Shown piece after piece: positions 1 through 9,800 of a DNA stretch of 61,772 nt. The notes beneath the pieces are model-generated. The model saw only the letters and a list, made by a program, of their open reading frames with translations, searched no databases and had not been told where the DNA came from. Source of the stretch: Paracoccaceae bacterium (GTDB lineage: Bacteria > Pseudomonadota > Alphaproteobacteria > Rhizobiales > Stappiaceae); assembly GCA_013373445.1 (NCBI GenBank), contig JABXHV010000040.1, positions 1-61,772 of the forward strand. The letters run 5' to 3'. Every line of letters begins with the position of its first letter. Position 1 is the stretch's first letter. The position numbers and the translations under genes were made by a program.

Positions 1-92
1 AGCAAAACACCGGAGGGAGACCTTGCGGTGATTTCAGTGCTGGCGGGGTGGGAAAAGGTCTCACCTCGAACTCGCCTCTCCTTCTCCCGGAC

Positions 93-240
93 GTCATCCC
101 CGACTTGATCGGGGATCCACTCCACGGTGCGGCCTCGGCCAGAGGAAAACTGCCCATGCGCAGAAGAGGCTCCTCACACAGACCCGAAGCCTCCGTTTTG
201 CCGCGATGGGCATTGGATCCCGGATCAAGTCCGGGATGAC
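93..240. repeat. Inverted-repeat (palindromic) intergenic element
   Basis: Two arms of about 27 bases, at 93-119 and 213-240, are near-perfect reverse complements. Both carry the core GACTTGATC or its complement, bounded by GTCATCCC and GGGATCC. The two differing positions are compensatory, since each arm keeps its own inner pairing (CCCCGA..CGGGG versus CCCGGA..CCGGG). The spacer of about 93 bases shows no convincing gene. Elements with GTCATCCCGGACTTGATCCGGGATCC arms, split here only for description, are common between genes in alphaproteobacteria. It may form a cruciform or an RNA hairpin downstream of the lactonase gene. Confidence 0.6.
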
Positions 241-281
241 CGCGGTGGGTGTGGCTAGCAGTACAGGCAGGCTCTCCCTGC

Positions 282-1127
282 CTACAAGATCACCTGGTAC
301 TCCGGCAGACCCTTGAAGGGGACGTCGATAACGAAAGTCTGTCCAGCGGGTGCTGTGTTGAGGTTTTCAGCCGCCGATGTCACGAACAGACGCGTCAGAT
401 CCGCACCGCCAAAGGCCGGACAGGTGGTCTGGCTTGTTGGCAGGTCGAAGGTGTCCAAAAGGGTTCCGTCAGGCGCGTAGCGGACAACCTGGCTCGTGCC
501 CCATCTGGCGTTCACAAGACATCCCTCGGCATCAATCACCGCGCCGTCCACGCCGAAGTCTTCAGAGCCGAGATCGAGAAAGACACTCGGAGATCCCTCC
601 GGCCAACCATCGGCAGCGCTCAGCGGCTGGCGCATGATCTTGCCGATGTCAGTGTCGGTGTAATAAGCGCAGGATTTGTCATGGGCAAAACAGATGGCGT
701 TGGAAATCGTGACATCCGGAACCAGTTTTCTCAGCTCCCCGCGGTAATAGCGATAGATCGCGCCGGCGCCCGGTTCGGCCTGAACGCCCATGGTTCCGAT
801 CCAGAATCCGCCCCAGGGATCCGCCCGGCCATCGTTTGAACGGGTCACTGGATTGTCTGCCTCGAGATCGACCAGATGGGTGCGCTCACCAGTGGAAATA
901 TCGAAACGCCAAAGCGCATTGGCACTGGCCATGATCAGCGTGTCGCGGTCCACCCAACCGGCCGCCGAAACATAGTCGTCAAAGGTCCAGACCCGCTCTT
1001 CGCCGTTCTCGATCGTTCTGAGTTGTTTGCCAAGAATGTCAAACCAGAACAATTGCCCGCGCTCAGGATGCCAGAGAGGCCCCTCGCCCAGCGTGCACGC
1101 CGTGGAACTGTATACGTCAACCGTCAT
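282..1127 (-). CDS. SMP-30/gluconolactonase family sugar lactonase
   Basis: A 281-residue SMP-30/LRE-type beta-propeller protein that probably hydrolyses a sugar lactone, here most likely D-galactono-1,4-lactone to galactonate, in the cytoplasm. Family marks are the N-terminal CTLGEGPLWHPE metal-ligand Glu segment, the central SNDGRADPWGGFWIGTM segment, and GVDGAVIDAEG near the C-terminus. The ATG at 1127 is chosen over the upstream in-frame start at 1151 because GGGAGGG lies 5-6 bases before it. It is the last gene of a four-gene minus-strand operon with KDPGal aldolase, KDGal kinase and an SDR, so a lactonase role between dehydrogenase and dehydratase fits. The exact sugar is inferred from context. 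Confidence 0.85.
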   Translation of the reverse strand: MTVDVYSSTACTLGEGPLWHPERGQLFWFDILGKQLRTIENGEERVWTFDDYVSAAGWVDRDTLIMASANALWRFDISTGERTHLVDLEADNPVTRSNDGRADPWGGFWIGTMGVQAEPGAGAIYRYYRGELRKLVPDVTISNAICFAHDKSCAYYTDTDIGKIMRQPLSAADGWPEGSPSVFLDLGSEDFGVDGAVIDAEGCLVNARWGTSQVVRYAPDGTLLDTFDLPTSQTTCPAFGGADLTRLFVTSAAENLNTAPAGQTFVIDVPFKGLPEYQVIL

Positions 1128-1168
1128 GAGGAACCCTCCCGCCTCTGTCAATTCAATATCAGTCAGTC

Positions 1169-1771
1169 CTATCGCGCAGCATCATAGGCTGCGACCATCT
1201 CCCTGGCCCGCTCGGCCACATCTGCCACGGAGCGCCCGGGCTTGAACAGGTTGGAGCCAATGCCAAAGCCGCTCACCCCGGCCTTGAACCAGTCGGCAAA
1301 ATTATCAGGCCCGACACCACCAACAGCGTAGGTGTCAGCATCTTTTGGCAAAACGGCCTTCAAGGCGGCCAATCCGTCTGTTCCCAGTTTGAAGGCCGGG
1401 AAAAATTTCAATCCATCAGCACCGGAGCGCAGCGCGGTGAAACACTCCGACGCGGTAAAAACTCCAGGGAAGGACAACATGCCAGCCGCCTTGGTCGCCT
1501 TGATGACCTCCGGATTGCAATCGGGAGAGACAACCATCTGGGCACCAATGTCTTCAAGACGCTTGACCGCATCGGTGTCCAGCACGGTGCCCGCGCCGAT
1601 CATCGCGCTGTCACCGGCTTGCTTGATCATCGCCTCGATGCTGTCAAACGGCGTTGGCGAATTCAAAGGCACTTCTATGCGGGTGATCCCGGCATTGATC
1701 AGGGCATCTGTCATGGCGCAGGCTTCGCTCGTTTCCAGCCCGCGCAAAATGGCAATTATCTTGCGGCTCAT
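1169..1771 (-). CDS. dgoA: 2-dehydro-3-deoxy-6-phosphogalactonate aldolase
   Basis: A 200-residue class I KDPG/KDPGal aldolase that cleaves 2-dehydro-3-deoxy-6-phosphogalactonate into pyruvate and glyceraldehyde 3-phosphate. The N-terminal RGLETSEA, the RIEVPLNSP strand with Glu33, and GADGLKFFPAFKLG with the probable Schiff-base Lys122 are all present. The length matches the trimeric TIM-barrel family. The start overlaps the stop of the upstream kinase by four bases (ATGA), so the two are translationally coupled. That kinase identifies the galactose rather than the glucose branch of the Entner-Doudoroff-type pathway. Confidence 0.93.
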   Translation of the reverse strand: MSRKIIAILRGLETSEACAMTDALINAGITRIEVPLNSPTPFDSIEAMIKQAGDSAMIGAGTVLDTDAVKRLEDIGAQMVVSPDCNPEVIKATKAAGMLSFPGVFTASECFTALRSGADGLKFFPAFKLGTDGLAALKAVLPKDADTYAVGGVGPDNFADWFKAGVSGFGIGSNLFKPGRSVADVAERAREMVAAYDAAR

Positions 1772-2727
1772 TGGTCGGTTCCAATCCCTTTGGAATAGGC
1801 TGCTTTGAGCCCGTTCAATGTCAATTCTTCAGCTTCGGCCTTTTGCGCCTCGATGCCGTTCAGTTTCAAAGCGGCTGCATAGGCGTCGGCCAGGGCGTCC
1901 GCCCCGACGATGACGACGTCGCCTGACGACCAATAGGTCCGGCTGGCCGCCAGTTCCAGACCGATCAAGAGCCCGGACAGACGGCTTCGCGCTGCCTCGG
2001 GCGAAAGATCGGAAACCAACGACTGCGCACGCACCGAAAACAGAACCCGTGCAAAGGCTGCAGGGTCATCGCAAACCTCGCGAACGGCAGCCTCGAAACT
2101 GTCCTGCTGCCAGCCGTCAGCTCCAACAGAGTGACGCAGTACAGACTGGGTTCCCAGAAGAGCGAAAAGCTCACCGCTCATGATGGTGGAGAACCCGGTG
2201 ACGATACCGTCCTTTACCGCCACCCATTTCGTGTGGGTTCCGGGCAGACAGATCACGCCGGCGAAGTCAGGCTTCTGCGCAATAACACCGGCAATCTGGG
2301 TTTCCTCGCCGCGCATGACATCGGCAGGCTCCAGCTGCTTGATGCCTGGCAGGATCGAGACACTGATGCGCGGATCCCGGACGTCAACCTTGCAGCCCGT
2401 TTCGCTGGACGGCGGCGGACATGGGACGGCCGCGTAAGGCGCTTCGACCCAACCCTGTCGGGCTCCCGCCATACCGCAACACACAACCGGCAAGACCGCA
2501 TCGTCAGACAGATAGTCGGCCAAAAGATCAAGCAACACCGGTTCGAACTCGGTCGGCGTCAGCTTGCCCATGCCCTTGTCGCTGGACAAGCGGGCAAGGA
2601 CTTGTGCACCCTTGCCCATCACCCAGACACGCAGGTGGGAGGTTCCCCAATCTGCTGCGATCCATTCCGCCGGACTGGCAGACTTGTTCGTGCTCTCAGT
2701 GCCTGAAGTCATCGTTGTCGTCATCAT
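1768..2727 (-). CDS. dgoK: 2-dehydro-3-deoxygalactonokinase
   Basis: A 319-residue KDGal kinase that phosphorylates 2-dehydro-3-deoxy-D-galactonate with ATP to the substrate of the downstream aldolase. The N-terminal WIAADWGTSHLRVWVM motif is the family's ASKHA-type phosphate-binding segment; LPGTHTKWVAV and SGELFALL follow in the middle. The reading frame is open back to 2853, but residues before 2727 overlap the SDR gene and look non-native. The ATG at 2727 shares bases with the SDR stop (TGATG) and has AGG upstream, so re-initiation is likely. A few in-frame ATGs follow closely (2724, 2712), so the start is uncertain by up to five residues. Confidence 0.92.
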   Translation of the reverse strand: MMTTTMTSGTESTNKSASPAEWIAADWGTSHLRVWVMGKGAQVLARLSSDKGMGKLTPTEFEPVLLDLLADYLSDDAVLPVVCCGMAGARQGWVEAPYAAVPCPPPSSETGCKVDVRDPRISVSILPGIKQLEPADVMRGEETQIAGVIAQKPDFAGVICLPGTHTKWVAVKDGIVTGFSTIMSGELFALLGTQSVLRHSVGADGWQQDSFEAAVREVCDDPAAFARVLFSVRAQSLVSDLSPEAARSRLSGLLIGLELAASRTYWSSGDVVIVGADALADAYAAALKLNGIEAQKAEAEELTLNGLKAAYSKGIGTDQ

Positions 2728-3497
2728 CAGCCTGTCATTGCCAAACCGCCGTCGATCACCAGCGCCTGACCGGTCATCATGCGGCTCGCGCCGGAGGCGA
2801 GAAACAGCACACCATCGACGATATCCTGGGGAACGAGATGCTCCTTCAGACACTGGCGTTCCATGTGGGCGGCAAGGGATTCAGGCGTTGCCCATTTATC
2901 GAGTTGCTTTTCCGTCAAAACCCAGCCTGGTGCAAGGGCATTGACCCGGATTTTGTCCGGTCCGAACTCGCGCGCAAGGCTGCGGGTCATGCCGTTAATG
3001 CCCGAGTTTGCGGTCGTGTATCCGGCAAATCCCGCAGCGCCCATCATGTAGCTGATCGAGCTGAAATTAACGATGGTACCACCGCCCATTTCCTGCATTC
3101 CCGGAATAACCGCCTGGCAGGCAAAGAAGTAAGCCTTGAGATTGATCGACTGGCACCAGTCCCAGTAATCCTCGGTGACGTCGAGCGCCGCATGACGTTC
3201 GTCGTTGGCGGCATTATTGACCAGGATTGAGATGGGCCCATTGGCCTTCGCTGCTTCTGCAACCGCCGCTTTGAGCGCTGTCACATCGGTAACGTCGCAC
3301 TGGATGAAAAGCGGCCGCTTGCCAGTGGTCTTTTCCATCTCGTCCACAAAGGCAGAGGCGTCCGAGCGGCCCACGAAGGCCACCTTCGCGCCTTGGCGCA
3401 AAAAGCCTTCGGTCAAATTGGCCCCTATGCCGGAGCCGCCACCGGTGATGAACACCGAGGCGTTTTCGAGGTCGTGAAACGTTACCGTCTTACTCAT
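2727..3497 (-). CDS. SDR family oxidoreductase, probable sugar (galactose) 1-dehydrogenase
   Basis: A 256-residue classical short-chain dehydrogenase. It shows the GGGSGIG dinucleotide loop (residues 19-25), CDVTD at 67-71, NNA at 94-96, Asn119, Ser147 and the YTTANSG segment with Tyr160. As first gene of the galactonate operon it probably oxidises D-galactose (or a related aldose) to the lactone, as SDR galactose dehydrogenases of rhizobia do. The position of the catalytic lysine in YxxxK is Asn164 (codon AAC), which is unusual and may mean altered or lost activity. GGGAG lies about ten bases before the ATG. The substrate is inferred from neighbours. Confidence 0.85.
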   Translation of the reverse strand: MSKTVTFHDLENASVFITGGGSGIGANLTEGFLRQGAKVAFVGRSDASAFVDEMEKTTGKRPLFIQCDVTDVTALKAAVAEAAKANGPISILVNNAANDERHAALDVTEDYWDWCQSINLKAYFFACQAVIPGMQEMGGGTIVNFSSISYMMGAAGFAGYTTANSGINGMTRSLAREFGPDKIRVNALAPGWVLTEKQLDKWATPESLAAHMERQCLKEHLVPQDIVDGVLFLASGASRMMTGQALVIDGGLAMTG

Positions 3498-3668
3498 GTG
3501 GATCTACTCCCATTGATATCTTTAAATCGGCCACTTGTTGCGCGGAGCCTTTGAGGAGGCAATTTCACTGGAACTGGATCGCCGCACAAGGCCTTAAAAG
3601 ACGAGAAAGGACTTTTGTGCACACTGAGCACTGCAACAGCCGGGCCTGAAGCCTGCGGGGAGACGTGA
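3498..3668. promoter_or_regulatory. Divergent intergenic region between sugar operon and K+ channel gene
   Basis: These 171 bases separate divergently transcribed genes, so promoters for both must lie here or start here. A GGGAG ribosome-binding site for the SDR (about 3508-3512) and GGGGAG for the channel (about 3657-3662) are visible. No clear operator or -35/-10 pair could be assigned by eye. Confidence 0.4.
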
Positions 3669-4094
3669 ATGAGTATGATTGGGCAACTTTGGTGGGGAAC
3701 AGTGATGCTTTGCATCTGCATCGTCTTCCACACAGCGGTGGTCTATTTCACGCTGACCTGGGTCAAGAGCCTGTTACACGTCTTCCGCAATCATCATTGG
3801 TCAACGGTCTTCGTGCCCGTAATCGCCCTTTCATGCTTCAGCCTGATCGCAGGTCACACGCTGCAAGTCTGGCTTTGGGCGACCGTGCTGTTGCAGCTCG
3901 GCACGCTGCCAAATCTGGAACTGGCGCTCTATTATGCCCTGGTGACCTACACAACGGTTGGCTACGGCGATGTCACGCTTGCACAAGACTACGCAATTTT
4001 CGGTGCCTTTGCTTCAGTCGTCGGCCTGTTCGCCTTTGGCATCAGTTCAGCGTTTCTGGTCGGTATCGTGATGCGCTTCCTGCCCCGGGTGTAA
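3669..4094 (+). CDS. Two-TM potassium channel family protein
   Basis: A 141-residue membrane protein with the K+ selectivity filter TTVGYGD (residues about 96-102) followed by a hydrophobic helix. It has the pore-helix plus inner-helix layout of Ion_trans_2 channels. N-terminal hydrophobic segments cover roughly residues 5-30 and 45-78, so three or four membrane passes are possible. No cytoplasmic RCK or cyclic-nucleotide domain is attached. GGGGAG about eight bases upstream supports the ATG at 3669; a second ATG lies two codons later. It stands alone, divergent from the sugar operon and convergent with the sugar transferase. Ion specificity rests on the filter motif only. Confidence 0.8.
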   Translation: MSMIGQLWWGTVMLCICIVFHTAVVYFTLTWVKSLLHVFRNHHWSTVFVPVIALSCFSLIAGHTLQVWLWATVLLQLGTLPNLELALYYALVTYTTVGYGDVTLAQDYAIFGAFASVVGLFAFGISSAFLVGIVMRFLPRV

Positions 4095-4111
4095 CGGAAG
4101 GCAAGACGGGT

Positions 4112-4675
4112 CTATCGCGTCTTGTCGCCACCGCCGCGCCCCAAAAAGGTCTGATAGACAATTTTCAGGTCCAGCGGAAAGGTTCTCAGAGCAATGTATT
4201 CCGCGTCAGTTTTTGCCAGTAGCTCCGGCGTGCTCATGTCGATCTGCCGGACCTGAGCGTAGCCGGTAATTCCTGGGAGAACCTCAAGAACACCCCGCTT
4301 TTTACGTTCAGCGATCAGTTCTTCTTGAACCGGCAAGCACGGCCGAGGGCCAACCAGGCTCATCTCTCCGCACAATATATTCCAGACTTGCGGAAACTCG
4401 TCCAGCTTGGTCTTACGGATGAATTTACCGACACGTGTTAGCCGGTCCTGAGCCACTTCATGGGTGCCTGCCTGCACAGTGCCGAGTTTCATGGAACGGA
4501 ACTTCAGGCATTTGAACGTCTTTCCAAAACGTCCGACACGGTCCTGAACGAAGAGGACAGGCCCCCCACCTTCAAGGCGGATGAGGACGGCAACAATAAG
4601 CAGCAACCACCCAAAAAAAACAATCACAGCGAGAGCGAACCCGAAGTCCAAAAGTTTGGTTAGAAGCCTATACAC
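4112..4675 (-). CDS. Sugar transferase (PglC/WcaJ-type polyprenyl-phosphate phosphoglycosyl transferase)
   Basis: A 187-residue monotopic phosphoglycosyl transferase that moves a sugar phosphate from a nucleotide sugar to undecaprenyl phosphate, the first membrane step of glycan assembly. It has the N-terminal re-entrant hydrophobic helix, [10 protein letters not shown], the KLDEFPQ motif with the Asp-Glu dyad, and MSLVGPRP. The GTG at 4675 is chosen because AGAAGGA lies seven bases upstream; an in-frame TTG at 4717 lacks a site. It lies downstream of a 4,6-dehydratase-type enzyme on the same strand, so it may use a diacetamido or 4-keto-derived sugar. No further assembly genes adjoin. Confidence 0.88.
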   Translation of the reverse strand: MYRLLTKLLDFGFALAVIVFFGWLLLIVAVLIRLEGGGPVLFVQDRVGRFGKTFKCLKFRSMKLGTVQAGTHEVAQDRLTRVGKFIRKTKLDEFPQVWNILCGEMSLVGPRPCLPVQEELIAERKKRGVLEVLPGITGYAQVRQIDMSTPELLAKTDAEYIALRTFPLDLKIVYQTFLGRGGGDKTR

Positions 4676-4870
4676 CCAATTGTCCTTCTGGGCGCCAGAT
4701 CCATGCGATCGCCGCAAGCCCGGCTTTGGTTATAATAACAAGACAGTGGCCGTCGAAGATTGCAGAATGATTCATCCGTTGACTGCACTCTCGGTTCTTG
4801 AGCAAAACTGCCCGCTGCGAAATAACATTTCATGATCTTTGTAACTGGTCTGAACGAATATACTCGTTTG

Positions 4871-6730
4871 CTAAAGGCTCTTGCCAATTGTCATATCGCC
4901 AAGAATTTTTCGGGCTGACGCCTCGTCGTTCTTCAACTTTGCCGACTGCAAGCCTTCCAGGCATCTGGTCAACTCTTCGGTGCTCAACTTATCCTCTACA
5001 GCACGCATGATCCTTGGGTGCTGCGTCTCGGCAACATCGTCCCCAATAAGCAATTCCTCATAGATCTTTTCCGCGGGTCGCAGGCCGACGAATTTGATCG
5101 CAATATCGCCTTGCGGATAATCATGGTCCTTGACGGTGTAGCCGCTCAACTGGATCATCTGGCGCGCCATATCTGCAATACGGACCTCGCTGCCCATATC
5201 AAGAACGAACACATCACCGCCTTCGGCCATCGAACCAGCCTGGATCACCAAGAGGGCTGCTTCGCTGATCGTCATGAAATATCGAGTGATTTCCGGGTGT
5301 GTGACCGTAACCGGTCCGCCGGCTGCGATCTGCTTGCGGAACAGAGGAATAACCGATCCCGACGACCCCAGTACATTTCCAAAACGCACCATGGAAAAAA
5401 CTGTCTTTGATCCGCGTGCCGCCAGTTCCTGGGTGATCAGTTCGGCAAACCGCTTGGTCGCACCCATAACATTGGTTGGGCGAACCGCCTTGTCCGTCGA
5501 CACGAGAATAAAGCGCTCGACCCCGTTTCGGCTCGCACATTCGCAGACATTCCAAGTGCCAAAAACGTTGTTTGTGACACCGGCAAAGACATTGTGCTCA
5601 ACCATGGGCACATGTTTGTAAGCTGCCGCATGATAGATGGTCTGCACCTTTTGATCAGCGATCACACGCTCCAGTCCATCAAGATCGCCAACGCTGCCCA
5701 GAACCGGAACAAGTTCAATGCCCTGGTCATTGTCGACAAGCCAACGGGTCAACTCCTGCTCAATCTTGTAGAGATTGAATTCAGAAGAATCGAACATCAC
5801 CAGCTTCTTGGCGCCATTGACGAGCACCTGACGGCACAGTTCGGACCCGATCGATCCGCCTGCTCCGGTGACCATGACGACCTTATCCCGGATGCTCTTG
5901 TCCAAAAGATCCTTTTGTGGTGGAACGGGGTCCCGTCCCAATAAGTCTTCGATATCAACCTCGCGCAGACTTTCAATACTTGCCTGCCCGGACACGATAT
6001 CCGACATGGAAGGCACGGTCAGAACCTTGGCACCGATTGCTGCAACCTGTTCATAAGCGGTCAGGCGCTCCTGACGCGTTGCAGATGGAATGGCGAGCAG
6101 AACCTGTCTGACCCCATATTTGGCGGTCAGTGTCTTGAGTTCTTGAGGCGGATAAACCCGGCGATTGTTGACGACATCCCCTTGCAAATGCGGATCCTCA
6201 TCCACAAACGCGACGACACGGTATTGTTGGCTGTCGGACACCGCGCGGGCCAGCTGAACGCCGGCACTGCCTGCGCCATAGATGATGATGGGTTCCTGCT
6301 CCGCCATTCTGCCAACCACCCAGTGGTAATAGTGACGATACAGAAAGCGCGTGCCGCCGACATAGACCAGAGCGACGAGGCCAAAGATAACCGGAACTGA
6401 TCTCGGGACGCTGGGAATCGAAAAGAAGAAACCTGCCGCCGCGATAATCGCGGACAATAGCAAGACGGACTTCAGGATCTGAAACAGGGCCTGCGACCCA
6501 ATATAGCGCAGCACTGTTCGGTAAATGCGATTATAGGAAAAAACAACAACTCCTGCGAGTGACGCAAATGGAAACAGCGGCCAGTGATTTTCTAAAAAGA
6601 AAGTCGGAAACCATTCGGACAGGCGCAGCACGTAGGCCAGCCACAGGCAAATCGGCAGGCTAACGGCATCAAAAGCCATCATGACGAGGCGCTTGTACTG
6701 TCTGGGCAAGTCCAGCAGCCATTGCTGCAT
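4871..6730 (-). CDS. Membrane-bound nucleoside-diphosphate sugar dehydratase/epimerase (PglF/WbpM/CapD family)
   Basis: About 619 residues: four N-terminal membrane helices, a first Rossmann-like domain (IIYGAGSAGVQLARAV), then an extended SDR catalytic domain starting at MVTGAGGSIGSELC. The catalytic region STDKAVRPTNVMGATK has Met in place of the usual Tyr (MxxxK), as in WbpM/PglF UDP-GlcNAc 4,6-dehydratases, so it probably makes UDP-4-keto-6-deoxy-GlcNAc at the inner membrane. The frame is open to 6811. The ATG at 6730 is preferred because it precedes the conserved hydrophobic start, but a GTG at 6748 preceded by GGGGGA is also plausible. The phosphoglycosyl transferase follows after about 195 bases. 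Confidence 0.87.
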   Translation of the reverse strand: MQQWLLDLPRQYKRLVMMAFDAVSLPICLWLAYVLRLSEWFPTFFLENHWPLFPFASLAGVVVFSYNRIYRTVLRYIGSQALFQILKSVLLLSAIIAAAGFFFSIPSVPRSVPVIFGLVALVYVGGTRFLYRHYYHWVVGRMAEQEPIIIYGAGSAGVQLARAVSDSQQYRVVAFVDEDPHLQGDVVNNRRVYPPQELKTLTAKYGVRQVLLAIPSATRQERLTAYEQVAAIGAKVLTVPSMSDIVSGQASIESLREVDIEDLLGRDPVPPQKDLLDKSIRDKVVMVTGAGGSIGSELCRQVLVNGAKKLVMFDSSEFNLYKIEQELTRWLVDNDQGIELVPVLGSVGDLDGLERVIADQKVQTIYHAAAYKHVPMVEHNVFAGVTNNVFGTWNVCECASRNGVERFILVSTDKAVRPTNVMGATKRFAELITQELAARGSKTVFSMVRFGNVLGSSGSVIPLFRKQIAAGGPVTVTHPEITRYFMTISEAALLVIQAGSMAEGGDVFVLDMGSEVRIADMARQMIQLSGYTVKDHDYPQGDIAIKFVGLRPAEKIYEELLIGDDVAETQHPRIMRAVEDKLSTEELTRCLEGLQSAKLKNDEASARKILGDMTIGKSL

Positions 6731-6826
6731 TGACGTCAGATACCGCACGTTTCCCCCAAAACCATCTAAAGTCACGAACCAAGAAACTTCCTGTAGCCGG
6801 ATCGCGCGCAAAAAGCAAAACTACAT

Positions 6827-9800
6827 CTAATGAAAATCCCGACTAGGAAACAAACGCTTGGACTGTTCTCGTGGGTGGTAAGCGCGCGGCGGCGGCGGAG
6901 TTGGTCTCATATGGGCCGGAACACCATCTGTCTTGGACGTCGTTTGCGTGAGGGCCGCATCATGTGGATGACCAAGCAGGGAAAGCTTATGCGAGCAATC
7001 CTCAATGTATTCAGCAATCAAATGAACAACGATTCCTTCGCGCTCAATGCGGCCACGCACCCGTAACAGGCGCGCACCCAGAACAGCTGCCCGGTATCGT
7101 TCATACATTTTCGGCCAAACAACAACATTGCTAACCCCTGTTTCATCTTCCAGCGTCAAGAAGATCACCCCGGATGCCGTTCCGGGCCGTTGGCGGGTCA
7201 CAACCAGCCCGCAAACCGTCGCTCGTTGAAGTTTTGCGTTTAGCAATTCTTCGTGGCGTATCAAGCCCGGCATATGGGGTCTCAGCAACTCCATCGGATG
7301 CGCCCTCAAGGTCAGACGTGTCGCCATGTAATCCTCAACCACTTCCTGGCCGAGGTGCATTTCGGGCAGCACCACTTGCGGCTCGAAAATGGCCTCGCCG
7401 TCAATTGGGTCATTGAACAACGGCAAGGGACTTGGGGATCGGATAGCCTTAACCTGCCAAAGTGCTGCCCGACGGCTTAGCCCCAACCCCAGAAAGGCAT
7501 CTGCCTCCGCCAGACGTTCAAGAGCTGCCGAGGCAAGGCCGGTGCGCAACCAAAGCGTTTCAGGGTCCGGATATCCATTGCCACGTGCAGCCTCAATCCA
7601 CAGTCCGTCATCTTCACGCAGCCCCTTGATTTGTCGGAAGCCAAGTCGCAGAGCCATATCTCCACTGCCATGCCACTCCAGAGTGTTATCCCACTCACTT
7701 TGATTGACACAAATTGGCCGGACCTCGACCTGATGGTCTCTTGCATCACGGACAATCTGCGCCGGGGCATAAAACCCCATGGGCTGAGCATTCAACAAGG
7801 CACACGCAAATTCAGCGGGATAGTGACACTTCAAATAGGCTGACACATAGGCCAACATTGCAAAGGCTGCCGCATGGCTCTCGGGAAATCCATATTCACC
7901 AAAGCCTTCAATCTGACCAAAACAGCTTTCCGCAAACGCCAGCTCGTAACCGCGGCTCAGCATGCCCTGAATGAATTTCTCCCGCAGTTGGTGGATCGTC
8001 CCCATTCGCCGAAATGTTGCCATCGACCGACGCAACTGATCAGCCTCGGAGGGCGTAAATCCGGCAGCGACCACGGCAATCTGCATCGCCTGTTCCTGAA
8101 ACAGGGGCACTCCAAGTGTTTTGCCCAAAACATCGCGTAGAGCCTCGGATGGAAATTCGACCGCCTCGCGACCCTGTCGCCGATTGATATAGGGATGCAC
8201 CATTCCGCCCTGGATCGGCCCCGGACGCACAATCGCCACTTCGATCACCAGATCATAGAAAGTGCGCGGTCTCATGCGCGGCAGGAAGTTCATCTGCGCT
8301 CGGCTCTCAACCTGAAAGACGCCGACTGCATCTGCCTTGCACAGCATGTCGTAAGTTGTCTTGTCTTCCTGAGGCACGTTGGCAATCGTAAAGCGAGTGC
8401 CGTGATTGGCCTCGATCAGGGCAAAACACTTGCGGATGCAGGTCAACATGCCAAGGCTGAGAACATCGACCTTCAAGATCCCAAGGGCGTCGATGTCATC
8501 CTTGTCCCACTCGATGACCGTACGATCCTCCATGGCCGCATTTTCAATCGGACATAGGGCATCCAGCCGCCCCTGAGTGATAACGAAGCCGCCGACATGC
8601 TGACTGAGATGGCGCGGAAATCCGATCACCTCACGAATGCGCTCAATGGTCTGTTTCAGACGATAATTGTCCGGGTCCAGACCCAGTTCGCGCATGCGCG
8701 TTTCCTCTGGTCCCTTATTTGAGCTTCCCCAGATCTGGCCGGACAGTGCCGACGTCAGATCCTCACTCAATCCCATGACCTTACCAACTTCACGGATCGC
8801 CGCTCTGGTCCGGAAATGAATGACCGTCGCGCACAGACCGGCCCGATGCCGGCCGTATTTTTCGTAAATATACTGGATCACCTCTTCGCGGCGCTCGTGC
8901 TCGAAATCAACATCGATATCAGGAGGTTCTCCGCGATGTTCGGAAATGAACCGCTCCGAAACCATGGTGATGGTTTCCGGTCCAACATCGGTGATGCCCA
9001 GCGCATAACAAATAATGGAATTGGCCGCGGACCCACGCCCCTGGCACAAAATATCCTGGCTGCGGGCAAAGCGAATGATGTCGTGAACGGTGAGGAAATA
9101 AGCCGCAAACCGCAACTTCCGGATCAGCTTCAGCTCCTTGTCAACGAGAGACAGGACCTTGTCCGACGGTCCTTCCGGATAGCGTTTTGTCAGACCGTCG
9201 CGTGTCAGTCGCTCCAACCGGTCCTGTGGCGCCTCCCCCTCAATCGCTTCATCCGGGTATTCATAGGACAGCTCCGACAAATCGAAACTGCAACGTGTCG
9301 CGATCTCAACCGTTCTGCGGATGGCCGCCGGATGATTGCGATACAGCCGCTGCATGTCCTGCGGTGACTTCAATCGCCGTTCGGCATTGGGCAGTGCCCG
9401 TGTTCCAATCTGATCGATCCGGCACCCTTCGCGCAGGCATGTGAGAACATCTGCAAGAGCGCGCCGCTGCGGCTTGTGCAACAGCACATCTCCAACAGCG
9501 ACCATGGGTGTTGCCAGAGAATGGGCCACCTGAGACAGAAACCGGAACCAGGCCTGATCCGACCCATCGTAACGCGGGGCAGCTCCCAAAAACACGCGCC
9601 CGGGATGGCTTGCGTGCAACTTCCTAATGTCGGTTCGGACAGTTTGACAAATCTCTCCGGGCGGCAGGGCGATCAGGATCATGCCATTGCCCGCCAAGCA
9701 TACATCCTCCAGATCGAGATGGCACTCGCCCTTGCTTGCACGCCGTTTTCCAAGTGTCAAAAGCTGACTCAGGCGCTCGTATGCCGCCCGGTCCATGGGC

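Noticed and set aside
48-839. Plus-strand frames at the left edge
   Set aside because: The first runs through the inverted-repeat element and the second is antisense to the SMP-30 lactonase; neither has domain support.
4102-4124. Hairpin CAAGACG/CGTCTTG between convergent genes
   Set aside because: It overlaps the sugar transferase stop and coding end and has no T tract in either direction, so it is not called a terminator.
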